Positions 33,507-43,283 are shown, numbered from the stretch's first letter. The stretch: 64,000 nucleotides of DNA from Variovorax sp. PBL-E5 (GCF_901827185.1 NZ_LR594671.1:5326001-5390000), one strand, 5' to 3'. Numbers and translations: made by a program. Notes: generated by a model not told the origin, from the sequence alone.

Positions 33507-34781
33507 TCAGCCGGCCGGCAGCACCGTGCCGCTGACCTCGCCCAGGCCGATGCGCACCGCGCCCGCCCGCTCGCAGTAGCCGCGCAGGCTCAGCGTATCG
33601 CCGTCTTCGAGGAAGGTCCGGCGCTCGCCGTTCGGCAGGCTGATCGGCTGCTTGCCGCCCAGCGTGAGTTCGAGCAGCGAGCCGGCCTCGTCGGCCTTGG
33701 GGCCCGACAAGGTGCCCGAGCCCAGCAGATCGCCCGGCTGCAGGTTGCAGCCGTTCACCGTGTGGTGCGCGATCAGCTGCGCGGCGGTCCAGTAGGCGGC
33801 CTGCGCGGTATTGCCGCGCGTCAAGCGCACGGCGGCCTCGCCGGCTGCGCGCATCTTCGCGGTCTGCAGCCAGACTTCGAGCGTGATGTCGAGCGCGCCG
33901 CTCGCGCGATTGGCGGGCGCGTCGAGGTAGGGCAGCGGCTGCGGGTCGCCGGCCGGGCGCTCGAACCTGGCGCGGAAGGGCGCGAGCGCTTCCATCGTCA
34001 CGATCCAGGGCGACAGCGTGGTCGCGAAGTTCTTGGCCAGGAAGGGGCCGAGCGGCTGGTATTCCCAGGCCTGGATGTCGCGCGCCGACCAGTCGTTGAG
34101 CAGCGTCACGCCGAACAGATGCTGCTCGGCATCGGCGATCGCGACCGGCTCGCCGAGGGCATTGCCCTGCCCGACGACAAAGCCGAGTTCGAGTTCGTAA
34201 TCGAGCCGCTTCGACGGCCCGAAGGACGGCGCCTCGGCATCGGGCGCCTGGGTCTGGCCCTGCGGGCGCTTGAAACGCTGGCCGCTGACGGCGATCGACG
34301 AGGCGCGCCCGTGGTAGCCGATCGGCACCCACTTGTAGTTGGGCATCAGCGGCTGGTCCGGGCGGAACAGCTTGCCGACGGTGGTGGCGTGATGGATGCC
34401 GGTGTAGAAGTCGGTGTAGTCACCGATGCGGCACGGCAGGTGCATCGCCACGGCGTCGCGGCGCACCAGCGCGCCTTCCCATTCGGCCTGCTTCGCACTG
34501 CCCTCGGCCAAGCCTGCCGACAGTGCGGCGCGCAGTCCCCGGCGCTGCTCGATGCTGGCGGCCAGCAGCTCGTTCATGTTGTCGGTGTCGATCAGCCGCG
34601 CGAGGCGCAGATCGAGGATCTGGTCGCCGATGGCGACGCCGATGCGCGGCTCCCAGCGCGGCGCGCGGCTGTAGGTGCCGAAAGGCAGGTTCTGGATCGG
34701 GAAGTCGCAGCCTTCCTCGTTGGCCGATGCGACCCAGCTGCGCAGTTGCGGGTCGTGGGTGGCGTTGAGCGTGTCGTTCAT
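33507..34781 (-). CDS. fahA: Fumarylacetoacetase
   Basis: A 424-residue enzyme with the small N-terminal domain ([20 protein letters not shown]) and the FAH catalytic domain: [20 protein letters not shown] with the catalytic Asp/His cluster, [13 protein letters not shown] with metal-binding Glu residues, [20 protein letters not shown] with Asp, and [16 protein letters not shown]. It splits fumarylacetoacetate to fumarate and acetoacetate, the last step of homogentisate breakdown. Its ATG overlaps the hmgA stop by four bases. Confidence 0.97.
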   Translation of the reverse strand: MNDTLNATHDPQLRSWVASANEEGCDFPIQNLPFGTYSRAPRWEPRIGVAIGDQILDLRLARLIDTDNMNELLAASIEQRRGLRAALSAGLAEGSAKQAEWEGALVRRDAVAMHLPCRIGDYTDFYTGIHHATTVGKLFRPDQPLMPNYKWVPIGYHGRASSIAVSGQRFKRPQGQTQAPDAEAPSFGPSKRLDYELELGFVVGQGNALGEPVAIADAEQHLFGVTLLNDWSARDIQAWEYQPLGPFLAKNFATTLSPWIVTMEALAPFRARFERPAGDPQPLPYLDAPANRASGALDITLEVWLQTAKMRAAGEAAVRLTRGNTAQAAYWTAAQLIAHHTVNGCNLQPGDLLGSGTLSGPKADEAGSLLELTLGGKQPISLPNGERRTFLEDGDTLSLRGYCERAGAVRIGLGEVSGTVLPAG

Positions 34782-36085
34782 GGCTTGAATGAATCCTTGA
34801 GGCCGGCCCAGCAGTCGGCGTAGTCGGTGTCGAGCGCCGGGCTTTGCAGCGCGAACTCGGTCGGAATGAAACGGTAGCGGCTCTCGAACATGAAGGCCAG
34901 CGTGTGGTCCAGCTTGTGCGGCGCCAGATCGGCCTGGCTCGCCTTGTCGAAGGCCTCTTCGTCGGGGCCGTGCGGCACCATCGAGTTGTGCAGGCTCGCG
35001 CCGCCCGGCTTGAAGCCGCCGGGCTTGGCGTCGTACTGGCCATAGACCAGGCCCATGAATTCGCTCATCAGGTTGCGGTGGTACCAGGGTGGACGGAAAG
35101 TGTCTTCCATCACCAGCCAGCGCGGCGGGAAGATCACGAAGTCGCAGTTGGCGGTGCCGGGCGTGTCGCTCGGCGAGGTGAGCACGGTGAAGATCGACGG
35201 GTCCGGATGGTCGAAGCTGATCGAGCCGATCACCATGAAGTTGGCGGTGTCGTACTTCACCGGCGCGAGATTGCCGTGCCAGGCGACGACGTTGAAGGGC
35301 GACTGCTGCATCGGCGCCGACCAGAGGCGGCCACCGAATTTCTTCACCAGCTCGTAGCCGCCGGCATCCTGCTCGAAGGCCGCGACCGGCGCCTGGAAAT
35401 CGCGCGCGTTCGCGAGGCCGTTGGATCCGATCGGGCCCAGCTCGGGCAGGCGGAACTGTGCGCCGTAGTTCTCGCAGATGTAGCCGCGCGACAAACCGTC
35501 CGGCAGCGCGACCTTGAACACGACGCCGCGCGGCACCAGCGCGATCTCGCCGGGCCTGACCTCGAGCACGCCCATCTCGGTAGTGATCACGAGCCGGCCC
35601 TGCTGCGGCACGAAGAGCATCTCGCCGTCGGCATCGACGAGCGCGCGGCGTTCCATTGAGCGGCTCGCGAGGTAGACATGCGCGGCCACGCCGACCTGCG
35701 CCTCGGCATCGCCGTTGGCGGCCAGCGTGCGGAGGCCGTCGACGAAATCGACCTCGGCCGCCTCGAAGGGGATCGGCGCCCAGCGCATCGGCTCGGGCGG
35801 CAGCGCGATGGCGCGGTCGGCGCCGGTCTTCCAGTGCGGCTGCACATAGGGCTGGTAGCGGCCGGACACGACCGAGGGCTGGCGCCGGTACAGCCAGCTG
35901 CGCCGGTTCTCATGGCGCGGCGCGGTGAAGGCGGTGCCCGAGATCAGCTCGGGATACAGGGCGAAAGGCGCGCGCTGCGGGCTGTTGCGGCCCTGCGGCA
36001 AGGCGCCGGCCACGGCCTCGGTGGCGTGCTCGTTGCCGAAGCCGCTCTGGTAGCGGCGCCCGGTGGCGGATGCGTTCGTCGTCAT
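34778..36085 (-). CDS. hmgA: Homogentisate 1,2-dioxygenase
   Basis: A 435-residue enzyme of the expected length. It starts [20 protein letters not shown] and has [20 protein letters not shown], the iron region [20 protein letters not shown] (with His and Glu ligands) and [16 protein letters not shown] (with the last His). It opens the ring of homogentisate to maleylacetoacetate. It lies in one operon with fahA, a small DUF2783 gene and a FAD hydroxylase. A maleylacetoacetate isomerase gene is not seen in the window. Confidence 0.97.
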   Translation of the reverse strand: MTTNASATGRRYQSGFGNEHATEAVAGALPQGRNSPQRAPFALYPELISGTAFTAPRHENRRSWLYRRQPSVVSGRYQPYVQPHWKTGADRAIALPPEPMRWAPIPFEAAEVDFVDGLRTLAANGDAEAQVGVAAHVYLASRSMERRALVDADGEMLFVPQQGRLVITTEMGVLEVRPGEIALVPRGVVFKVALPDGLSRGYICENYGAQFRLPELGPIGSNGLANARDFQAPVAAFEQDAGGYELVKKFGGRLWSAPMQQSPFNVVAWHGNLAPVKYDTANFMVIGSISFDHPDPSIFTVLTSPSDTPGTANCDFVIFPPRWLVMEDTFRPPWYHRNLMSEFMGLVYGQYDAKPGGFKPGGASLHNSMVPHGPDEEAFDKASQADLAPHKLDHTLAFMFESRYRFIPTEFALQSPALDTDYADCWAGLKDSFKP

Positions 36086-36101
36086 GGCGTCCTCTTGAAA
36101 T

Positions 36102-36293
36102 TCACGCGGATCGCGCCGCGGCCGCGAAGGCCTCGCGCAGCACGGCCAGCGATCCGATGTGGTTGGCCAACACCAGCACCAGGCGCGCGTTGAAGGCGTG
36201 GCTTTCTTCGCTCGACAGGTTCTGGTGCGCCTCGATCAGCGCTTCGTAGAAGTCGTCGGGCGCGTCGAGGTGCGGGGTGGTGATCAGTTCCAT
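36102..36293 (-). CDS. mhaB: DUF2783 small protein, MhaB-like coupling protein
   Basis: A 63-residue protein: [20 protein letters not shown], then [20 protein letters not shown], then [16 protein letters not shown]. It fits DUF2783. In the two-component 3-hydroxyphenylacetate 6-hydroxylase described in Pseudomonas putida, a small coupling protein is encoded beside the flavoprotein, and size and position match here. It starts 10 bases after the hydroxylase stop and ends 16 bases before hmgA. The gene symbol rests on context and family memory. Confidence 0.68.
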   Translation of the reverse strand: MELITTPHLDAPDDFYEALIEAHQNLSSEESHAFNARLVLVLANHIGSLAVLREAFAAAARSA

Positions 36294-36303
36294 GATGCGC
36301 TTT

Positions 36304-37986
36304 CTATGCCTTGGCCAGTGCGCGGTCGCGGGCCGCGCGCAGCGCCTGCGGCGTGGGCTGGCGCCAGCGCGCGCAGACGTGCTGGTCGGGGCGCAGCAGG
36401 TAGACGGTGCCCGGCTGCGCGTCGTAGCGCTCGGCGGCGAGCTCGCCCGCGCCACAGGCCGCGACGCGCGCCACGTGCAGCGGCAGCTCGGCCTCGGCGA
36501 TGGCCTGCAGGCTGCGCTGCGCTGCCTCGCCGTTGCCGAAGACCAGGGCCGTGAAGCGGGTCGCGGCGGATGCGTCGGACACGGGTGCGATCTCGCGCAG
36601 CAGCCAGCCGGTACTGCCGTCGACGCGCACGATCGGCGCATCGGCGGCTGATGCGCCCGGGACCATGCGTCCTGCGAACGCATCCAGGTCCGGCGTGTTG
36701 AGCGGCGAGGCGTCCAGCGTGGTCGCGACCGAGAGCCGGCCGCTGTTCACCAGCGCGCGCGCGAACGGATGGCGCTTGGAGAGTTCGAGCACGGCGTCGC
36801 GGAACAGGCGGCTGACATCGCTCTTCGGCGTGATGAAGTCGGTGGCGCGCGTGGAGTGGCGGATGTTCTCGTCGGCCGCGGCCTCGCGCTCGCTCGCATA
36901 GCTGTCGAGCAGCGCCTCGGGCGCTTCGTGCTTCAGCACGGCGGCGAGCTTCCAGCCCAGGTTGTCGGCGTCCTGCACGCCCGAGTTGGCGCCGCGTGCG
37001 CCGAAGGGCGACACGCCGTGCGCCGCGTCGCCGGCGAACAGCACGCGGCCATGGCGGAAACGCGCCATGCGCTGGCAGGCGAAGGTGTAGACGCTGGCCC
37101 AGACGATGTCGAAGCGCAGGCCCGGGTGGCCGATGCTGTCGAGCAGCGCACGCACGCGCGGGATGATGTGCTCGTGCTTGCGCTCTTCCACCGGATCGGC
37201 CTCCCACCCGAGCTGGAAGTCGACGCGCCACACGCCGTCGGCCTGCTTGTGCAGCAGCGCGCTCTGCTTCGGATGGAAGGGCGGGTCGAACCAGAAGCGG
37301 CGCTCGGTGGGCAGGTCGGCATCCATCGTGATGTCGGCGATCAGGAAACGGTCGCGGAACACGCGCCCGTGGGCTTCCTGCCCGAGCAGCCGCCGCAGGT
37401 CGGAGCGCGAACCGTCGCAAGCCGCGACGTGGTCGGCGGCGAGCTGGTAGCTGCCTTCGGGCGTCTCGATGGTGAGCAGCGCGTGGTCGACGTGCTGCGC
37501 GATGCCGACCACCTTGCTGCTCCAGCGCAGGTCGATCAGCGGCAGCGCGGCGGCGCGCTCGGCGAGGTAGCCTTCGACGTAGTACTGCTGCAGGTTGATG
37601 AAGGCCGGCCGCTCGTGCCCGCGCTCGGGCAGCAGGTCGAAGCGGTACACCTGCTCGTCGCGGAAGAAGACCTGGCCGACGCTCCACGACACGCCCTTGG
37701 CGACCATGCAATCGCCGCAGCCGAGGCGGTCGAACACCTCGAGCGTGCGCTTGGCGAAACAGATGGCGCGCGAGCCGGTGGACAGCGTGCAGTCGTTGTC
37801 GAGCAGCACCACGGGCACCTGCCGCTGCGCGAGATCGATCGCCAGCGCAAGGCCGACGGGGCCGGCGCCGACGACGATCACCGGATGGTGCACGGGCGTG
37901 CCGGCGTCCTGGTCCGGATGATGGCGGTAGTCGAAGCGCAGCGACTGGTAGTCGGTGGGCGCAGGGGTTGATGCGGGTGCATCCAC
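36304..37986 (-). CDS. mhaA: FAD-dependent hydroxylase, probable 3-hydroxyphenylacetate 6-hydroxylase large subunit
   Basis: A 560-residue class A flavoprotein hydroxylase. FAD motif VIVVGAGPVGLALAIDLAQR, DG motif HVAACDGSRSDLRRLLG and GD motif VLFAGDAAHGVSPFGARGAN followed by SGVQDADNLGWKL are all present, with a C-terminal thioredoxin-like domain. The start is GTG 37986 after GGAGACC; upstream in-frame codons look like intergenic hairpin sequence. Next to hmgA and fahA, a role in making homogentisate from a hydroxyphenylacetate is the best reading. Confidence 0.8.
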   Translation of the reverse strand: MDAPASTPAPTDYQSLRFDYRHHPDQDAGTPVHHPVIVVGAGPVGLALAIDLAQRQVPVVLLDNDCTLSTGSRAICFAKRTLEVFDRLGCGDCMVAKGVSWSVGQVFFRDEQVYRFDLLPERGHERPAFINLQQYYVEGYLAERAAALPLIDLRWSSKVVGIAQHVDHALLTIETPEGSYQLAADHVAACDGSRSDLRRLLGQEAHGRVFRDRFLIADITMDADLPTERRFWFDPPFHPKQSALLHKQADGVWRVDFQLGWEADPVEERKHEHIIPRVRALLDSIGHPGLRFDIVWASVYTFACQRMARFRHGRVLFAGDAAHGVSPFGARGANSGVQDADNLGWKLAAVLKHEAPEALLDSYASEREAAADENIRHSTRATDFITPKSDVSRLFRDAVLELSKRHPFARALVNSGRLSVATTLDASPLNTPDLDAFAGRMVPGASAADAPIVRVDGSTGWLLREIAPVSDASAATRFTALVFGNGEAAQRSLQAIAEAELPLHVARVAACGAGELAAERYDAQPGTVYLLRPDQHVCARWRQPTPQALRAARDRALAKA

Positions 37987-38007
37987 GTTCTGGGTCTCCT
38001 TGTCTTG

Positions 38008-38032
38008 CCTCTTCCCCCGCTGGGGGAGGGAG
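38008..38032. other. GC hairpin between the MBL and hydroxylase genes
   Basis: CTTCCCCC, GCT, GGGGGAGG forms a strong short hairpin in the 53-base gap between the MBL stop and the hydroxylase start. It lacks a T run, so it is more likely an mRNA stability or processing element than a terminator. Confidence 0.4.
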
Positions 38033-38039
38033 CCAATGC

Positions 38040-38999
38040 TCAGCCTTCGAGAGCCTTCCACATCTCGATGTCGCGCTCGGCAGTCCAGATGCGCGGGTCG
38101 GCATGGCCCGAAGCCTCGTCGTAGGCGCGGCTCACGTCGAAGGGCATGCAGTGGTCGAAGATCGCCCACTGGCTGTACTTGGGCTTGAGCTTCGCGTAGG
38201 TGTCCTGGTAGATCGTGTTGAGGTCGCGCCCGGCCTTCACGCCTTCCTGCACGCTGGCATACACGTCGGCGATGAAGCTGCGCGTGCCGGCCAGGCCCTT
38301 GGCGACCTGCTCGGGCGTGGTGAGCGCGGCACCGCGCCCGGGCACCAGCGCCTTCGGACCGAGCGCGGCGATGTTGTCCAGCGTATACGGCCAGTCCTGG
38401 AAATAGGCGTCGCCCGCATAGGGCGTGGCATCGAACTCGACCAGGTCGCCCGACAGCAGCGTGCGCTCCTCGGGCAGCCAGACCACGGTGTCGCCCTTGG
38501 TGTGGCCGCGGCCGAGCTGGATCAGCTGCACTTCGAGCTGGCCGAGCCAGAGCGTCATCTTGCCGGTGAAGGTCAGGGTCGGCCAGGTCATGCCGGGGGG
38601 CACGGTCTCGACGTTCTGGAACAGGCGCGGGAAGCGGCCGATCTCGCTGGCCTTGTCCTGCTCGCCGCGCTCGACGATGAGGTCGCGCGTGTCCTGGCTG
38701 GCGATGATGTGCTCGGGCTGGTAGCCGGCGGCGCCCAGCACGCGCACGGCGTGGTAGTGCGTGAGCACCACGTACTTGATGGGCTTGTCGGTCACCTCGC
38801 GGATGCGGCGCACCACGTCGGCCGCCATCGCCGGCGTGGCCTGGGTGTCGGCCACCAGCACGCAGTCGTCGCCGACGATGATGCCGGTGTTGGGATCGCC
38901 CTCGGCGGTGTAGGCCCAGGCGTGTTCGGAGATCTGGCTGAAGGTGACCTGCTTTTCCTCGAGGTCGGCCTGGCTGGCGAATTTCTTGGTTTCGGTCAT
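38040..38999 (-). CDS. MBL-fold hydrolase with atypical metal motif
   Basis: A 319-residue metallo-beta-lactamase-fold protein: AWAYTAEGDPNTGIIVGDDC, VLVADTQATPAMAADVV, then YVVLTHYHAVRVLGAAGY. The usual HxHxDH motif is reduced to HYHAVR, lacking the Asp and third His, although the GRGHTKGDTVVW His and TLLSGDLVEF Asp remain. Thus at least one metal site is probably altered. It leads the homogentisate operon and diverges from IclR. No signal peptide is seen. Its task in the pathway is unknown. Confidence 0.82.
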   Translation of the reverse strand: MTETKKFASQADLEEKQVTFSQISEHAWAYTAEGDPNTGIIVGDDCVLVADTQATPAMAADVVRRIREVTDKPIKYVVLTHYHAVRVLGAAGYQPEHIIASQDTRDLIVERGEQDKASEIGRFPRLFQNVETVPPGMTWPTLTFTGKMTLWLGQLEVQLIQLGRGHTKGDTVVWLPEERTLLSGDLVEFDATPYAGDAYFQDWPYTLDNIAALGPKALVPGRGAALTTPEQVAKGLAGTRSFIADVYASVQEGVKAGRDLNTIYQDTYAKLKPKYSQWAIFDHCMPFDVSRAYDEASGHADPRIWTAERDIEMWKALEG

Positions 39000-39037
39000 C
39001 GTGGGTCTCCAGATGGAAATTTGTCTAAGGTAAATGA

Positions 39038-39054
39038 ATTCGCATGGAACGAAT
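39038..39054. promoter_or_regulatory. Putative IclR operator for the homogentisate operon
   Basis: The 124-base gap between the divergent MBL and IclR genes holds ATTCGCATGGAACGAAT, an inverted repeat ATTCG, seven bases, CGAAT. Size and location fit an IclR-family site. This part of the gap is AT-richer than its surroundings, as expected for promoters. Confidence 0.42.
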
Positions 39055-39123
39055 GATCGGAGTGTAAATCCGGGATCAGTTAATGTCTAATGCCTTCTGT
39101 ATCAACGAACGACGGCAAAGGCC

Positions 39124-39948
39124 ATGGCCAACGACAGCGACCGTGCGCAACGCGGCATCCAGAGCATCGAGGTGGGCGGCCAGCTGTTGCGTGCCCTGGT
39201 GCATCACGGCCGGCCGATGGCGCTGAAGGACCTGGCGCGCGAGGCCGACATGTCGCCCGCCAAGGCGCATCCCTACATGGTCAGCTTCGGCCGCCTGGGG
39301 CTGATCGAGCAGGACCGCGGCAGCGGCCACTATCTGCTCGGTCCGCTCGCGTTGCAACTGGGGTTGATCAGCCTGCAGCAGGCCGACCCGGTGCATCTCG
39401 CGACGCCGCTGATCGCCGAGCTGGCGCAGCGCATCGGGCAGACGGCGGCGATCGCGGTCTGGGGCGCGCGCGGCGCCACCATCGTGCGCATCGCCGAGTC
39501 GCCGTCGCCGGTGCACGTGGCCATGCGCCATGGCACGGTGTTCTCGCTCGCCAACACGGCCTCGGGCCGGCTGTTCGGCGCCTACCTCGACGGCGCGGTC
39601 GTCAAGCGCCTGCTCGACGAGGAACGCCAGCGCGCGAAGAGCGCGGCACCCGCACGGCGCGCGGGCATGCCGCCGCAGCCGGCGCTGCCGGACTGGAAAA
39701 GCTTCGAGGCGCAGCTGCGCGAGGTGCGCGCGCACGGCATCAGCCGCTCCGAGGGCGAGATCGTGCCCGGGGTCAGCGCGATGTCGGCGCCGGTGTTCGA
39801 CCACACGGGCGCGATGGTGCTGGCGATCACGGCGATCGGCCCGACCGCGATCTTCGACACCCGATGGACCGGCGAGATCGCGCAGGCGCTCAAGGCTTGC
39901 GCGGGCCAGGTGTCGCAGAGCCTGGGCGCGGCGCCCGCAGCGGCGTGA
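39124..39948 (+). CDS. IclR family transcriptional regulator
   Basis: A 274-residue protein with an N-terminal winged HTH (about 15-75: GGQLLRALVHHGRPMALKDL, then AREADMSPAKAHPYMVSFGR) and a C-terminal IclR effector domain (HVAMRHGTVFSLANTASGRL, then GISRSEGEIVPGVSAMSAPV). An insertion rich in Arg, Ala and Pro lies at about 170-190. It diverges from the MBL-mhaAB-hmgA-fahA operon and is the likely repressor or activator, similar to HmgR-type control. The ligand is probably homogentisate or its precursor. Confidence 0.92.
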   Translation: MANDSDRAQRGIQSIEVGGQLLRALVHHGRPMALKDLAREADMSPAKAHPYMVSFGRLGLIEQDRGSGHYLLGPLALQLGLISLQQADPVHLATPLIAELAQRIGQTAAIAVWGARGATIVRIAESPSPVHVAMRHGTVFSLANTASGRLFGAYLDGAVVKRLLDEERQRAKSAAPARRAGMPPQPALPDWKSFEAQLREVRAHGISRSEGEIVPGVSAMSAPVFDHTGAMVLAITAIGPTAIFDTRWTGEIAQALKACAGQVSQSLGAAPAAA

Positions 39949-39992
39949 GGCGCAAGGCGCTCAGAGCGCGTGGCGCGCCAAGCGCGGCGCGT

Positions 39993-40340
39993 TCACTTCG
40001 AGAGGCCGTCGAAATGCTGGACCGGCACCGCTTCGAGCGCGACGCCTTCGAGGCAGCGGATGTTGACGGCCGCCATCCTGTTGCCCTTCGGATCGGTGCC
40101 TTCCCCGAAGGGATGGATGCCGCAGGTGGGGCAGAAGTGGTGCCGGATCACGTGCTTGTTGAACAGGTAGGTGGCCATGTCCTCCGCCGGCGTGAGCAGC
40201 CGCAGGCTGTCGCGCGGCACGAACCACATCAGCGAGCCCTTGCGCGAGCAGATCGAGCAATTGCAGGCCATCGCCCCGTTGATTTCGCCATCGACCTCGA
40301 ACGCGATGCGGCCGCAGTGGCAGCTTCCCTGGTAAGTCAT
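39993..40340 (-). CDS. GFA family zinc-binding protein
   Basis: A 115-residue protein with the GFA (glutathione-dependent formaldehyde-activating enzyme-like) zinc sites: CHCGRIAFEV, CNCSICSRKGSLMW and HFCPTCGIHPFG. All expected cysteines are present. Most family members are not formaldehyde-activating enzymes, so the reaction is left open. It stands alone, convergent with the IclR gene. Confidence 0.9.
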   Translation of the reverse strand: MTYQGSCHCGRIAFEVDGEINGAMACNCSICSRKGSLMWFVPRDSLRLLTPAEDMATYLFNKHVIRHHFCPTCGIHPFGEGTDPKGNRMAAVNIRCLEGVALEAVPVQHFDGLSK

Positions 40341-40359
40341 CGTCGATCTCCTTTCTGCT

Positions 40360-41004
40360 TCATGCGCGGTAGGCCGAAGCCACGAGCTTCAGCCCGAGCG
40401 ACACCATGACCGCGCCGGCCGCGCGGTCGACCCAGGCCTTGTAGCGCAGGTAGGTCTGCTGCGGTCCGCGCGCCGACAGGGCGAGCGCCACCAGCGTGTA
40501 CCAGCTCGTCTCCAGCAGGCTGACGACCGCCACCACGGCGATGCCGAAGCCCAGGCCCGATGCCGGCGGCAGGAAGGCGGCGAACACGCTGGCGTAGACG
40601 ATGGCGGTCTTGGGATTGCTGATCTGCGTGGCCAGGCCGGCCAGCAGCGCGCGCGAGAAGTGAGGGTGACCCTCCGCCGAAGCCGCATGCTGCGCAGTGG
40701 CGAGCGCGAGCGGCTGCTTCGCGCCGAGCCAGATGCGCACGCCGAGCCAGGCCAGGTAGAGGCCACCTGCCGCCTTGAGAAGAACGTACAGCTGCGGAAT
40801 CGCAAGCAGCAGCCCCTGCAAGCCGGCCAGCGCGGCGATGGCGAAGGAGGCGCCGCCGATGCCCATCCCGATCGCCGCGGCGACGCCTTCGGTGCGCGAC
40901 AGCGAGACGGCCGTGCGCGCCACCATGACGAAGCTCGGTCCGGGACTGACGACACCGACGGCGAGCGCGCCGGCGATGCCGAGCAGGGGCAGCAGGGGTT
41001 GCAA
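40360..41004 (-). CDS. LysE/RhtB family amino-acid exporter
   Basis: A 214-residue inner-membrane protein with about six helices. The family signature is seen in VGVVSPGPSFVMVARTAVSL near the start and SNPKTAIVYASVFAAFLPP in the middle. The start is TTG 41004, with AGGAGA six bases upstream; no in-frame ATG fits. It would export an amino acid or small metabolite. It lies between the GFA gene and pyrF without obvious functional link. Confidence 0.9.
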   Translation of the reverse strand: MQPLLPLLGIAGALAVGVVSPGPSFVMVARTAVSLSRTEGVAAAIGMGIGGASFAIAALAGLQGLLLAIPQLYVLLKAAGGLYLAWLGVRIWLGAKQPLALATAQHAASAEGHPHFSRALLAGLATQISNPKTAIVYASVFAAFLPPASGLGFGIAVVAVVSLLETSWYTLVALALSARGPQQTYLRYKAWVDRAAGAVMVSLGLKLVASAYRA

Positions 41005-41074
41005 CGAAGTCTCCTGGGTCTGGGGTCGGACCCGGAGATTACATCGCCCGGGCCACGAGGCCCACCGTCTTCGC

Positions 41075-41905
41075 TCAGGCCTTGCCCTTGGCCGCTTCGA
41101 GCGCGTCGCGCGTGCGGGTCGCCTCGCGGCGCGCGGCCTCGGCGAAGTCGTCGCCGTTCGATGCGTAGCAGATGGCGCGCGATGAATTGACCACGATCGG
41201 CGCATCGGCGCGCCAGCCGGCACGCACCGTGGCCACCGCATCGCCGCCCTGGGCGCCGATACCCGGGATCAGCAGCGGCACCGTGGGCGCGAGCGCGCGG
41301 ACGCGCTCGATCTCCGCCGGATAGGTGGCGCCGACCACGAGGCCCAGCTGTCCGTTCACGTTCCACGGCCCCTGCGCCAACCTGGCCACGTGTTCGTAGA
41401 GGAAGGGTTCGCCTTCGACGCCCGCGAGGCGCTGGCCCTGCAGATCGGCGCCGCCCGGATTGCTGGTGCGGCACAACAGGAAGGCACCCTTGCCGGCGTG
41501 GCGCAGATAGGGCTCGACCGAATCGAAGCCCATGAAGGGCGACAGCGTGACCGCATCGGCGCCATAGCGCTCGAAGGCCTCGCGCGCGTACTGCTCGGCG
41601 GTCGAGCCGATGTCGCCGCGCTTGGCATCGAGGATCACCGGCACCTGCGGCGCGTTGCGGCGCAGGTGTTCCATCAGCTGTTCGAGTTGCCCTTCGGCCC
41701 GGTGCGCCGCGAAGTAGGCGATCTGCGGCTTGAAGGCGATCGCCAGGTCGGCGGTGGCATCGACGATGCGCGCGCAGAAGTCGTAGATGCGGCTGGCGTC
41801 GCCCTGGAGGCGGGCGGGGAATCGGGTCGGTTCGGGATCGAGGCCGACGCACAGCAGCGAGCCGTTCAGGCGCTCGGCGGCGCGCAGCTTGTCGAGGAAG
41901 TTCAT
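41075..41905 (-). CDS. pyrF: Orotidine-5'-phosphate decarboxylase
   Basis: A 276-residue enzyme of the longer (type 2) form. It has [14 protein letters not shown], the catalytic Asp-Lys-Asp set in [15 protein letters not shown] (Asp93, Lys95, Asp98), [13 protein letters not shown] and [12 protein letters not shown]. It makes UMP from OMP. The start is ATG 41905. It is separate from the genes on either side by 40-70 bases. Confidence 0.97.
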   Translation of the reverse strand: MNFLDKLRAAERLNGSLLCVGLDPEPTRFPARLQGDASRIYDFCARIVDATADLAIAFKPQIAYFAAHRAEGQLEQLMEHLRRNAPQVPVILDAKRGDIGSTAEQYAREAFERYGADAVTLSPFMGFDSVEPYLRHAGKGAFLLCRTSNPGGADLQGQRLAGVEGEPFLYEHVARLAQGPWNVNGQLGLVVGATYPAEIERVRALAPTVPLLIPGIGAQGGDAVATVRAGWRADAPIVVNSSRAICYASNGDDFAEAARREATRTRDALEAAKGKA

Positions 41906-41946
41906 GCGCGGAATTCTAGGCCGCGACCCCGATGCCGCCGGGCCGC

Positions 41947-42702
41947 TCAGCGCGCCAGCTGTTCGGCAGCCAGGCACAGGTCCGACCAGGCGCGTGCCTT
42001 GTCGGCCGGATTGCGAAGCAGGTAGGCCGGGTGGTAGGTCGCGACGAGCGGCACGTCCTGCATGCCCGTCATGACCGCCAGCGGCGCAACGCGGCCGCGC
42101 AGCTTGCCGAGCGGCTCGCTGCTCTGCATCAGGCTCTGCGCGGCCAGTGGCCCCATGGCCAGCACGATGCGCGGCGCCAGTTCGGCCGCGGCTTCGGCAA
42201 AAACCTCTGCCAGCGGGCGCGGGCTGGCGGGCTGCCCGGAGGCGACGCCGCGGTGGGTGCGCATCAGGTGCACGGGCAGCGCGCCGTCGTGCAACTGCAA
42301 GGCGCGCAGCATGTTGCCCAGCAGGCGCCCCGCATCGCCCGCGAACGGTTCGCCGTGGCGGCCGTCGAGTTCGGGCGGCATGTCGGCAACGATCAGCCAG
42401 CCAGCTTGCGCTGCGCCTTCTTCGCCGTAGAGCCGGCGCCGCGCTTCGGCCAGAATGCCCGCGCCGTGCAGTGCAGCGACGGCCGGCCGCGCGGCGGGCG
42501 TCGCGCCGGCAGGCACCGCCGCAGCGGGCCGGGCGCGCACCTGCGCCATCGGCGCGGGAGGCGCCGCGGCAGCCGCAACCGGCCGAACCTCGGCGGGCTG
42601 ATCGGGCTGCGCCACCTGCGCCATCGGCCACCAGACCTTGACGCCCATTTCGTCCAGCATCGCGCGCTGGCGCGCATCGAGGTTCAGTGTGTGCAGCGTC
42701 AT
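41947..42702 (-). CDS. Uracil-DNA glycosylase-like protein, degenerate
   Basis: A 251-residue protein. An Ala/Pro/Arg-rich N-terminal half (to about residue 85) precedes a UDG-superfamily-like domain: [20 protein letters not shown], then [34 protein letters not shown] and [20 protein letters not shown]. Family 4/5 enzymes normally have GEAPG in motif A, a central NVVKCRPP-type segment and Fe-S cysteines. Here motif A is changed, the central segment reads [11 protein letters not shown], and only one Cys remains near the end, so activity is doubtful. It overlaps rimI by four bases. Confidence 0.75.
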   Translation of the reverse strand: MTLHTLNLDARQRAMLDEMGVKVWWPMAQVAQPDQPAEVRPVAAAAAPPAPMAQVRARPAAAVPAGATPAARPAVAALHGAGILAEARRRLYGEEGAAQAGWLIVADMPPELDGRHGEPFAGDAGRLLGNMLRALQLHDGALPVHLMRTHRGVASGQPASPRPLAEVFAEAAAELAPRIVLAMGPLAAQSLMQSSEPLGKLRGRVAPLAVMTGMQDVPLVATYHPAYLLRNPADKARAWSDLCLAAEQLAR

Positions 42703-43283
42703 TTCAATGCGCCCCAGGCGCTGATGGGTTCGTTGAGGCGCAGGCTCATCACGACCGCGTCCTCGCGCGCGTTGCCGTAGGCGGGGTAATAGCCCTTGCG
42801 CACGCCGACCCGGCGAAAGCCGTGCCGCTCGTAGATGGACAGCGCGCGCAGGTTGCTGGCCCGCACTTCGAGCCAGAGCCATTGCGCGTTCTGGCTGCGC
42901 GACCAACCGCCCAGCGCCTCCAGCATCAGCGGCGCCCAGCCCTGGCCCTGGAAAGGCGGTGCGACGGTGATGTTGAGCAGGTGCACCTCGTCGACACCCT
43001 TCATCGCGACGAAGTAGCCGATGATGACCTCGGCCGGGATGGTGCGCGGGCTCGGCAGGCCCCATCGCGGGCGGCGGCCGCGCACTGACGCCGGCGCGGG
43101 CTCGGCGTCGAATCCGGGGCCGACGAGACACTGGCAGTGATAGCCGGCGGTCAGCGAATCGGCGAAGTTGGCACGCGTCCACGGATGGCTGTAGGCGTCG
43201 CGCTCGATATCGGCGACGGCAGGCAGGCGCTCGAGCGTGATCGGCTCGAGGCGGGCTTCGCGGGATTGCAGGACTGCGCTCAT
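42699..43283 (-). CDS. rimI: Ribosomal-protein-alanine N-acetyltransferase
   Basis: A 194-residue GNAT protein. The acetyl-CoA motif is seen in [20 protein letters not shown] and the C-terminal part has [20 protein letters not shown] followed by [11 protein letters not shown], the RimI pattern. It acetylates the N-terminal Ala of ribosomal protein S18. An insert of about 25 residues ([18 protein letters not shown]) lies after the second strand. It overlaps tsaB by four bases upstream and the UDG-like gene by four bases downstream, the common tsaB-rimI pairing. Confidence 0.92.
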   Translation of the reverse strand: MSAVLQSREARLEPITLERLPAVADIERDAYSHPWTRANFADSLTAGYHCQCLVGPGFDAEPAPASVRGRRPRWGLPSPRTIPAEVIIGYFVAMKGVDEVHLLNITVAPPFQGQGWAPLMLEALGGWSRSQNAQWLWLEVRASNLRALSIYERHGFRRVGVRKGYYPAYGNAREDAVVMSLRLNEPISAWGALK

